A stretch of 64,000 nucleotides of DNA from Branchiostoma floridae (taxonomy: Eukaryota; Chordata; Leptocardii; Amphioxiformes; Branchiostomatidae). The translations under genes were made by a program, and so were the position numbers. Of this stretch, positions 50,501 through 62,500 are shown piece by piece (the first letter of the stretch is position 1; each line of letters begins with the position of its first letter). The stretch covers positions 5,758,903 through 5,822,902 of the forward strand of contig NC_049994.1 of the NCBI RefSeq assembly GCF_000003815.2, given 5' to 3'. The notes under the pieces are model-generated. The model worked only from the letters and a program-made list of their open reading frames with translations. It was not told where the DNA came from and ran no database searches.

Positions 50501-53500
50501 GGGGCTGTTGGGAGAGGAGGAGGCTGAGAGAGAAGTGTTAGACATGTTAGCTAACCTGCTGCAGTGTGCACTGAGGGATCCAGGGGTTATACCAGGCATG
50601 CAGGTAGGCTGGGGCACAGTAAGTCTTTAGTGTTAGTGTTAGACATGTTAGCTAACCTGCTGCAGTGTGCACTGAGGGATCCAGGGGTTATACCAGGCAT
50701 GCAGGTAGGCTGGGACACAGCAAATCTTTAGTGTTAGTGTTAGACATGTTAGCTAACCTGCTGCAGTGTGCACTGAGGGATCCAGGGGTTATACCAGGCA
50801 TGCAGGTAGGCTGGGACACAGCATGTCTTTAGTGTTAGACATGTTAGCTAACCTGCTGCAGTGTGCACTGAGGGATCCAGGGGTTATACCAGGCATGCAG
50901 GTAGGCTGGGACACAGCAAATCTTTAGTGTTAGTGTTAGACATGTTAGCTAACCTGCTGCAGTGTGCACTGAGGGATCCAGGGGTTATACCAGGCATGCA
51001 GGTAGGCTGGGACACAGCAAATCTTTAGTGTTAGTGTTAGACATGTTAGCTAACCTGCTGCAGTGTGCACTGAGGGATCCAGGGGTTATACCAGGCATGC
51101 AGGTAGGCTGGGACACAGGAAGTCTTTAGTGTTAGTGTTAGACATGTTAGCTAACCTACTGCAGTGTGCACTGAGGGATCCAGGGGTTATACCAGGCATG
51201 CAGGTAGGCTGGGACACAGCATGTCTTTAGTGTTAGACATGTTAGCTAACCTGCTGCAGTGTTCACTGAGGGAGCCAGGGGTTATACCAGGCATGCAGGT
51301 AGGCTGGGACACAACAAGTCTTTAGTGTTAGACATGTTAGCTAACCTGCTGCAGTGTGCACTGAGGGATCCAGGGGTTATACCAGGCATGCAGGTAGGCT
51401 GGGGCATAGCAAGTCTTTAGTGTTAGTGTTAGACATGTTAGCTAACCTGCTGCAGTGTGCACTGAGGGATCCAGGGTAGGGCTGGGTATCGGTACAGCGT
51501 ACCGGTACAAAACCATTTTTTCTTATTGGACCGGTCCAGAAAAACCGGACCTGAAAAAATTAGGTGGACCGGATGTTGGACCGGTTAGAAAATTAACATA
51601 TTATTTCATCAGGCATTCACACGTTTTGGCGCTTGCAGGTGGAAGAAAATAACAAGAGTGAAGTAGAGTAGAGTTTATAGTCATTTCTACCAAGTTTTAC
51701 AGTCAATCGTACAGGTGCAGTTAGCGTTGTAGGATTTTAAGACGCCAGTGTAAGTCTAATACTCCACCAAACAAATTCTATGTAGTGAAATGGACCATTG
51801 GCATGAGTCATACTGAATCAGGTCCAGGTTCAGGTCCGAACCTGGACCTGATCCTCTGGACCTGAACCGGACCTGGACCTGAATTTTCTGTACCGGTACC
51901 CAGCCCTAATCCAGGGGTTATACCAGGCATGTAGGTAGGCTGGGGCAAGTCTTTAGCTTACTGAAAAGAATTGTACAGTGGGACACCTCTACATAATGGA
52001 ATACATAAAGGCCACCTTTGCCTACTATACATGGCAATTTTGAACTTTTCAGTAGTCCCTCATATTTTTAGATAATTTTTCCCATTGACACAAGCACTAA
52101 GAAAACTGTTGATAGTGACCAACTGTGTGACCATAGTGACCAGATTTTCTTGGTCCCCAGAATCCTTCCCCAGAAATTTCATATACATATGATTATATAT
52201 ACGATTATATAATAATATGATTATATATTGTTTTAAAGGCTGGTAAAACAAACATGAAATTTGACCCCATCTCATTAACGTCTGGTAAACCCAAACGCGT
52301 CAGAGTTAAATTGTAACGCGACTCCACCAAAACTCTGTCGCGCCGGTGACGCGTCGTTGACGCGACGGGAACGCGATACAAACGCGACTCGATGTATACT
52401 ATGTCTCAATCAGTACTGTATATAGTCATTTGAACATCATTCTTTTGGTAGTGAGAGTAAGTAAAAGATACCCAACAGCGATTTGCAGAATGCATCTGCA
52501 AAAGTAGCGTAGCTATCATGCTGGAAAAATTCATCTTATAGATGATTTTGTACTGTTTTTATGACACAAAGAAGAAGATGCTTAGTAAGACTACTGTTAG
52601 ATACAATATTCCCCTGGCTAAACAGTTACCATGTGTCTCCCCAGAGTGCCACGGTACTGCGGGTCCCCCTCCACGATGCAGACATCGACCACAGGAACCT
52701 GTCTGAGATCCTCAGGCTCTTCATACAGGGCAGAAATGGCTTCCAGGATGAGGTAAGTACACTTCAACCTACTCCCTGTTGCCTCATCTTACAGGCAATA
52801 CAGATTTGGTACCAACAGTATGCATCAGCAAGGAGAGGTTAAAATCTCACTGTTTCTAACTTGATATGCTTACATCTATTTGTATACATGTAGCCTATAC
52901 TGTAGTTATGTACAATTGTCATACATTGCAGATTTTCCCTTATTGGCTTGTCTGTAAAGTTTTTTGGCTGCCTCGCCTATCCTGTCTTGTGTTCGTTGTT
53001 GTTGGTCAGTTGCAGGGATGACAACAAAACATATTTCAAATTTAGTGTTTTCCATTGAAAAAATATTGTATGTCAATGTAGTAGGCTGCAAGAATATATA
53101 TATTAGGCTGTTAGAATAGGTTTTGTCTACAGTGTTTATAATGAACTATCTGTTCCAGATGAGCCAGCGGTTAGAGACCATCCCCTTCCAGGCCCACTCC
53201 CCCACTCAGAAGGCTGCCATACTGGCCTTCATCTGTAATGAACTACTGTGTAGTAGGGCTGTGGTGGGGTAAGTTCATCATTCTGTACATTATATATGTG
53301 TCAACTGTCAAGCTTAGTTGTTTTGGCCTTTTACATTGTATAGACTGACCACAGAGAGCTAAAGATCTCTCTTGAATTATGTCAAAGAGAATATACCCTG
53401 TTTTATATAGAGGAAGTAACAAAAAAATGAAGAACAGAAGACAGAATAATTATACACTTATGTCAAGTACACAAAACACCCTCCAGATCAATTTTGGACC

Positions 53501-56500
53501 TCCAGTTTACTTCCGGACAAATTTTAAATCATTTAATAATTGATTAACCAGATGAATTGAAGTTTGCAAGTGTGGTATATTAAAAGGTAATCAATATGTA
53601 GATTGCAATTAGATGTCTCCAGGAACAAAGCCAATGCTGCAGAATTCTGGGAACCTGAGCCAGAATTCTGGCTCGGAGACAGAATTCTGGGGAATTCTTC
53701 AGAATTCTAGAAACCTGTGCCAAAGCTACATGTACATGTATATTTGATGAAAAGTATGACGTTTTAATTGAAGTCTGTAGATTATCATTGTTCTTACTTT
53801 TAGGCAAAGCGTAGACTTTCTTGTTACGGCTGTGAGGTGTTAAACCAGGTTTGTCTTTTCCTTTCCCCACAGAGAGATAGACAGCAGTATAGAACATATG
53901 TCCAACCTGAGGAGGGACAAGTGGATTGTAGAGGGCAAGCTCAGAAAGTAGGTGGTAGATTCTTTCCTTTTAGTCATACATTTCTGTATGACAGAAATTC
54001 ATGACAAGCAAGTAGCTTTCCAGTCAGTAACTAGATGAATATTTTTGTAAAGAACAAGACCTTTATCATACCAGCGTCTCTTACATACATATAATTTATG
54101 ATACAATTTTAAACGTTACAACCGTACACAAAATTAAAGCACTTGCCAACAAGCTTTCGTTCAGTGCTCTGATCCTTATCAAGTTGTAATGACCCAAAGC
54201 CTATTTCACACATCCAGACCAGAAGTGTGACGTCAGTAAAGGGTCAAAGGTGGTAGGAAGTTGGTATCAGCCCCCGTCTTGGTTGAGGGAAGGTTGGTGG
54301 GCTCTGAATGTAGATGGCCTCTTTTACTCCCCTGAGAAAGTAATCCTGTTCGGAATCCAGAGTCTTCACCTTGTCAAAATCCACAGAATGTCCACAGATG
54401 AACTTTCGAATATCCGAGTACATATAATTTGTTTGCTTTATTTCCAGACTGCGCATCATCCGAGCCAAGAAGTTCCACCGTCCGTACTCGAGACAGGGCA
54501 TGTCCAACGAGAACTCGAACATGGGGGAGGATAGCAACATGTCTGGCACCATGTCTGTTGCCAACACCCCCGGCAAGGTAGTGGAAGATTCCCATTGTCT
54601 GCACATTTTACGTGGAATGTTTTTTTAGTGTGTATAGTTGCTGGGAATTTCACTCATCACTTATACAGAAATACTGAAATACAGTGATTTGATCAACTGT
54701 TTATAGGCACGGAACTGACAAGCACACAAGATTACAAGCTTTCTTTCCTCTCCTAGCAAGACTTAGTAATGTACTTATGATACGCATTTTCTTTGTACTT
54801 ACTTGTAGTACACATACATGTATTTTTGATATAATGAATCAAAGCATTTTGAGTGTTCTTAAATTGTTGGTGTCAATTGTCCTAGTAGCTAGGCCAGTGG
54901 ACATAATATGAAGAGAGCAAGGGTTTGATTTCTGACACATTAGGTGGATGTTGTGTCTTTGGTAAGGACACTTACACGACTTTCCTCACTAGACGTAGGT
55001 GTAAAAATGTGGGTACTGTACCCGAATTCAGTTGGGGAGGTAAAGGCATTGGGAGGAGAGGGATGCCTTCTAGTACCATGCCCTTGACACAGTGGATAAC
55101 AACCTAACTGCCTCTACAGCCTCAAAAAGGCTGTGGACCTACCTTTACCTTTTTTTTTAGCTAAACTGTTGTTTTTCCCATCTCATCTGCACCAGGCCAG
55201 CAGTAAAGGTGATGAGGACAGTAAGATGGAGGAGGATGAGGAGGAGGATGAAGACAAGGATGATGAGGAGGAGGATGGGGAGGGGCTAGATGTGGAAGGA
55301 GAGGTGAGAAATTAAGTCTATACTTAAAATAAAGGAAAGAAAATTTGTCCAGAATGGTTTGACCGACTGTTTTGTACTGTATGAGTGTTACAGAGATTTG
55401 AGATTCTCCATCAGGTTTGAAGTTTAATTTCATGTTTATTCCATTTCAGGATGAGGCGGAGCCTGAATCAGTTGAGGAGACTGAAAGAAGGATAGAAAAA
55501 CTGAGCAAGGTGAGGGCAGCTTTGTCAAGAAGTACAGGGTAAACAAATGCAATTGAAACGTGGCTGATAAAGCTTTTGACATTATAAAAAATGTTTCAGT
55601 ACAAAGAAATATGTAGTATTGTAAATATTAAAATTTTTGCTGTGCCTTATTGTTCATGGTTTTCACTAACCAATAAAATAACTGCAAAAATACTTGTTTT
55701 GCCTTCTACTCACCTACCCCTTTATTCTCCATTTTCTCCCTACCATGAAAATTTAATTCACTGTGAGCTTGAAGGCATTTACAGTATTACCTTTCCTGAC
55801 ATGACATATACTGTAAATGCTGAAATTTTCGCGGTGGTTTTATGTTAAACTTTGCTCTTTTCACATTGCAAATCTACCACCAACTTAAAACCACCGCAAA
55901 CATTTTTCCAGGGCAGTAAGAGACTGCAGTTGGTGGTGCTACCGCGAACTTAAAACCACCATGACAGTCCTTTTTTCCGCTACTGCGAAATTGTATCCCT
56001 ACAAACTTAAATGCATTTACATTATTGTTCCGGAGAGCACATTTGAATCACATACAACGCTTCTAGTGTAAGCATTGTACAGAATTCTACAGCACCACTC
56101 TCAGCTCACCCTTAGTTTCCCACTGTGTTCCACAGCAACAGTCCCAGTACCGCTCCAAGCTGTTTGATGCATCCCACTCCCTGCGAGCCTTGTGTCTGGG
56201 ACAGGACCGCTACCACAGGAGGTACTGGGTCCTACCGTGCGCGGGCGGCGTTTTCGTGGAGGGCATGGAGAGCGCAGAACCCGAAAACATGGAGGTCGAC
56301 AAAGAAAACTCTCATCCACAGGAGAGCAAAGACAATGTGATTCCCAAGGAAGCTAAAGAAAATTCTACAGACGTTAAAGACGTTAAGAAGGAAGAGGAAA
56401 CTGTAGTAAAAAGTGAAAACAATGTGGAAACTGCTAAGCAGAATGGGGACCAAAACTGTGGAAATCACGACTCCAAAGCTGTGGAAGAAACCAAAGCTAG

Positions 56501-59500
56501 TGCAATGTCTCAGGGTGCTTCGGAGAACTTGTTCCTGCAGAAGCCATCCAAGCTAAGCGAGCTGCTAGACGTGGCGAAACAGGACCCGGACTCGTGTCCC
56601 ACGGGGACGGAGACGCGGACTTCTCACGACGCGACGGCGGCCACGTCCACGCCACAACAGGTCAGGATCGGAGGGCTGCAGGCACAAAAATCAGGCAGTG
56701 GGTTTTTAAACATAGACACCCTTGTGAACAGAACTGACATGAAGTTGGGCACGTATATGTCGCCTCTGCCCAGCTCCATACAATTCGCCCCCGGACCTCT
56801 CACTGCAGACCAACTTCTCAAAGGTTTGACACATAAAATGAATGGAGACGGGATGTGGTTTAGCGTCCTTCCCAGAATGCCTTGTGACGAGACGTCGTTA
56901 ACGAGGCTACAGCTGCCTTCGGTGGGGAATGTTGAGAGTAGTAAAACGTCGCCGTCGGGACCGCCCCAGGGTGCAGGGGTGCAGAACTCTGCGTTCTCCC
57001 ACCCCCAGGTGAAGAGTGCACAGACTGGGTTTGGCTTCACAACATTCGGGCAGTCTCCACTTAGTGCACAACAGGTAAGTAATACATGTATGCTGGCCAG
57101 GGCCAAAGTACTGAGTACACTTTTGTGACACAAAATGGGACCTAATTTTTTACTGTTTGTGCATTTGTGCACCTACGTAAAGTAACTGTAGTACAGTAGA
57201 ACTGCACATTCTTGATATTTATGTGTCATAAGAAGCGATAAAACATTTGCTGTATTATTTCAAAGACAGTAACAGAATTTCAGAATCAAGTTATGAACAG
57301 AGGCAGTAAGCTCTGTAATACATTGTATGTTTTGCTGCAATTCTACTTAAAATGTATTTCATGCTGTACATAAACAGCATTTTTTATGTGGTTATGTTTG
57401 AATTAAATGTACACCTACATTTATTGCCAAAAATGAATTTTAAACCTTGTTGAAATTTGATTATTGTTTGTAAGACTGGAGAATCACATTCTACTGGAAT
57501 TGCTGTTGTCACAATGGTTTCACATGTAGTGTTCCTTCAAAGAGCATTGTTGAACCAGTCTGAATTCAATTTGCAGGTGAATGCTCTGTATGCCCAGAGA
57601 ATGCCTGGGCCCAGCACATCAGCTTACCAACCTAATTTCCTGGGGATGGCACCTAACATGTGGCTGGGGATGAATGAGGTAGAGCCTGCACCCATCCCCA
57701 AAGGTACAGAATGTTCAGTCCCTTTTTTTTATTTTTCCGAAATTTGTGACTGTAATGTAACATGGATATTACTTTATTTTGAATGAATGAAGTAAATGTA
57801 TGCATGACCATATCTTTTTAAGTCAAGGGAAAGATGCTACCGGTATAATGATATTATGATTGGATACTATAAGCATTCTTTCAAATATTGTTCTTTGTAT
57901 CAGGTTTTAACTCTGTGAAAATAAAGTATTCTGTTTGATTTGTATTGCTGTGCGTTCAAGTCTGTTTCAGTTGCCCCAGTACTAGTTTGTTCCCCGACTT
58001 GTAACCAGTGACTGGCAGGATGTAAAGGTTGAACTAGTCTGCTTCCAAATTCCTCTGGTTGACAGGATGTGAACATTAACACATGGGCAAAAGTCTCAAG
58101 ATGGCATGTGTCTTGGAGTCAGGGCTGTTTCCGGCTGTAACTTTTTTTTAAAATCCCACTCATTGATTGGGATCTCATCTTGTTAATTTGCTATCTTAAA
58201 TCTGTCATTTTGAGCCGAGGAAAAAGTGTTCAATCATCAATGTTGTGTCATGCAGGTCAGATTTTCTTGACAGACTGAGGCCACACCAATTTAATTTCTT
58301 GGTTCACGGATTCGCTCGCTCCTATTTTTTGGAAAAAAAAATAAAAATAAAAATTACTACTCAGCAAATTTTCACCATTAATGAAACCATTCACCAACTT
58401 TCTGGTGTAGCAAATTGGCCTTTATATTATAAGCTCCTTAAAGTGTGGGTACAGGTGCTGTTACTGCACAAAAATAGTGTTTTTGTACTTTTTTCAAGCT
58501 GAAAACTTTTTATTCTTTATGTTTTGGATTAGCCGTTACCTTTACCCCAACCATTTTACAATTTTTATTTTTATTTCGCCCTCTCGCTCCATATTTTTTA
58601 TGAAAAAATCCGTGAACCAAGAAATTAAATTGGTGTGGCCTGAGTGAAATTTTTTCTGTCCCAACAAGCAAATTTTCGTCCTGGGATGGAAGGACGGGGC
58701 CTGAAGAAAGTCCTTGCTGGAGTGAAGCTTGTAATACTGTAAATGCAGAAACTTTAGCTGTGGTTTAATTTTCGCGGTTTTTACGATGCTCGCTTCACCG
58801 CAAACTTAAAGCCACCGTGAACATTTTCCCATGGCAGTAAGAGACTACAGTGCATGGTGCTACTTAACGGACTTAAAACTAATGCGAAAAGTCCTTTTTC
58901 CTGCTACTGCGAAATTAGATCCTCGAGAACTTAAATGAATTTACAGTATGTGAAATGGGCATATTGTGTCATATGTTATTGTAAATGCAAAAATTTCGCT
59001 GTGGTTATCGCGGTTTTCATAACATAAAACCACCGCAATCAATTTTCCATGGCAGTAAGAGACTACAGTGCATGGTGCTACCTCGAACTTAAATCCACCG
59101 TGAAAAGTCCCTTTTCTGGCTACCGCGAAATTAAATCCCTGCGAACTTAAATTCATTTACAGTATTTTGTTCCATTAAATTTATGTTAGACTTCTTTGTA
59201 ATCTGATTTCCCCAGAAATGGTGCGAGGCTGGTGGCAGATGCTGGAGTCAGAACAGATCCGTGCCCTGCTGAAGGTGCTCCAACCCCGGGGGATCCGTGA
59301 GAGGATCCTGCAGAAGTCTCTACAGAAGTACAACGACTATGCATGCCAGTGCTGTAAGAAGGCCAGGGAAAATGACGGTAAGATTCGGACATCCCGAGCT
59401 TTTCGTATACAGCAAACCTTGAAAACAATTTTGGACTTTTCAAAATCAAAGTCACATAATAATTTAGTAAAAAATTGATGTATCTCACTAGTTTTGGTAT

Positions 59501-62500
59501 CTACAAATACATACAATATACTGCAATTTAAAATGTTGCATTACTTTGCTTTGTTTAGCTTTTACAGTGGGGAGTATAGATCTATTCTGACAATAAAGAC
59601 AAAATGTCAGTTGTTGTGATTAGGAGTGGGTACGGGTCACAGAAAATTCAGGCACAGGTCCAGAGGATTGTCTGTGGAAAGTTGTAAATGGGCGAAAAAT
59701 GCTGCACAGGAGTCTGTTTGGTGGAGTATCCGACACCCACTAGTGTTTTAAAATCTTCATGTAAACAATGCTAAGTTTGACTGTAGAAACTTGGTAGACA
59801 TGACTACAAAGCCTACTCTGCTTCGCTGTTGTTATTTTCTTGCACCAGTACACGTGAATGCCTGTTGATAAAGTCTGATCATTACTTATTGGTCCAAGAT
59901 CCAGTCCACTGATTTGTTTTCAGGTCCGTTTTTTTTAAACTGGTCTAACAAGGGAAAAAAACAGTTTTACGCTACCCATAGTTACCTCCATGAAAAAATG
60001 GAGGTATAGTTTTGAGTGTGTCTGTGTGTGTGTCTGTGTGTTTGTGTGTGTGTCTGTGTGTGTGTCTGTGTGTCCGCATATTTGTGGTCAGCATAACTTG
60101 AGAACCTCTTGATGGACTACGATGATATTTGGTATGTAGGTAGGGGTTGGGAAGACGAAGGTCAAGGTCAATTTTGGGCCCCCTGGTGTGTGGCCTTGGT
60201 ACTGCAGCGCAACTTCCGGTTTTGCTATCTCGGTGTTCTGAACATGCTATGGTCAAGATTTTTAAGTATTAGATAGCTCTTGTGCTCAGGAAAAAATTAC
60301 GTAAGTTTGGGCCCCCTAGCGTCTAGTTTTGGGATAGCAGGGGCATTTTTGTCAAAAACTTCTGACGAGGATAACTCAAGAAGGAAACAACGGATTTTCA
60401 TGATTTTTGGTATATAGGTACCTTAGACAATGTTGTACAAGATTAAATACTAATTATGCAAAATAAGAGTACATTTGCATAATTAATGAGGATATTATAT
60501 CATGGCAGTTTTTTCAATGTATCTCTTGTCCTGGATGTGATATGGTCTTGACATTTGGCTGGTAGATAGCTTGCAGTGTCATGACAAAGTGGGGCAGGTT
60601 TCAGCCCCCTAACATTTAATTTCGGAACTGCAGGGGCGTTTTTGTCAAGACATTCTAAAGAGGATAACTGCAGAAAGGATTGATGGATTGGCATCATATT
60701 AGGCATGCGGGTACCTTAGGCAAAGATGTTCATAATGATATACATTTTATGCAAATGAGGACTTAATTTGCATAATTAATGAGGAAATTGTATAATTCCA
60801 TTGTTTTCAATAACTGGACTTCAATAAATGTAACACATGTTAACTATGATAGGTGGAATATAAGCAGATACCAAATATGGTAATGAGGAACTTATTTGCA
60901 TAATTTATGTAAAAATTGCAGAAACGCTTTATGATTAATAATGGGAATTTTATAATTGTGACATGTGTACGTTAGTCAATGATGAACAATACGATGCATA
61001 AATTATGTTAATGTGTTAGTCAATTACATGAAATTTACGAAAGCTCTAAATTTTCATGGAGGTATGAGGTCGCCGAACTCTAGTTGTGATAGCTTTTCCC
61101 ACATCTGGGAAATCTTTTATGTAGCATTAGATAATTCTAAAGCTTGTAAGCTCCAGTAACTATACATGCACTCACTGTAGCACATGTTGTTCTGTACCTA
61201 CAGCAATCAAACTTGAGGAGGTGGAAGATGACAAGACCCCGCGGGACCCGTCTGGCGCTCCCCTGGAGACGTGGAAGGAGCAGGAGTCAGAGGACCTGGC
61301 CTACAAGTTTGAGGTGTCCCTGCTGCAGGATGTGGAGGACCTGGAGGAGAGGGTGTTCCAGGCCAGTCTACAGGTCAAGGTCAGAGTGGAGTCTGCTTTT
61401 TCACTCCATATTTTGAGTTTGTGTTGTTGGTGTGTTTAGAGCTGTGTACCGGTACATTGTAGATACAGTATGGGTACAATCAATTACTGTACATTTTGTA
61501 AATGTAGAAACTTTTGCAGTGGTATAATGTTTGCGGTTTTCTCGGTGGCCGCTTCACCACGAACTTAAAACCACCACGAACATTTTTCCATGATGGCAGT
61601 AAGAGACTACAGTGCAAGGTGCTACCCGAACTTAAAACCACGGCAAAAAGTCCTTTTTCCCACAACCACGAAATCAAAATTGAACTTACAGTAGGTACAG
61701 GTCCAAAATACCTGAACCCTGGTGTACTGGTCCCTCCTGTATCTGATGCCTGTAGTGCAAGCCAGACGGGATAACAGGTCAGAGGATGGCCACTTTGACA
61801 GATAAAATAACCATGAAATCACCATAGCACTCTCTGAGCCCCAGTGAGGGAAAAAATTGAAACACCAGTGCACAGTAGTAGCTGAGCTATTTTGCTTCTG
61901 CTGACAGACATATTTATTCTTCTTACAGGGCTGGAAGCTTCCCCCAAGGATGACAGCAGACTATGCAGATAAATCAAGTAAGATACAAACCTCAATTTTA
62001 TTAGAGAGAAAATTGTTCAATTATAGATTTGACATGACATAGTTTTGCACTGAAGCTGGGTTGATAGGCAGTTCATATTCTTACATGCAGACCCTCTTGA
62101 GTCCTCTTGTAACCTTATGAAATGTTGTTGTCTTTAAAAAAAAAAGCCATTTGAATTTTGATTGATGATTTTAACAACTGTCTTGACCTTCCATGACAGT
62201 TGAGGACAGTGACCTTCAACCCCTTGAGCTTGCCCAGAAGAGATTAGCATCCCTGGAGATGAACCTCGAGAGGAGATACATCAAACCTCCGCTCAGTAAA
62301 AAGTAAGTAGGTCATAGATAAACAAACAAACAAACAAACAAACAAACATGGAACACCTTCTACAGCCTCCAAACTTTGAGTTGATCAAAATGTTCAAGAA
62401 CTCCGAAGTTGGGAATTTTTTGTGTGTTTGGAAAAGTCAAATTGTCACTAGAAAAAAGCACAGAAAACCTTTGTGAAGATTCCTTTGAATGAAGAACCAG

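Larger units (their letters stand above)
57704..59215 (+). other. BAZ2B: Intron between exons 34 and 35
   Basis: 57704-58270 shows nothing recognisable. Then follow a 364-bp inverted-repeat element (58278-58641) and two TACTGTAAATGC-family copies almost abutting (58735-59164). Confidence 0.7.

Noticed and set aside
50535-51476. Array units as extra in-frame exons
   Set aside because: Units lack a pyrimidine-rich 3' splice site, and read-through of the first donor soon meets an in-frame TAG, so they are not coding duplicates as they stand.
56624-57172. 182-codon minus-strand frame opposite exon 33
   Set aside because: Antisense shadow of a well-supported coding exon.
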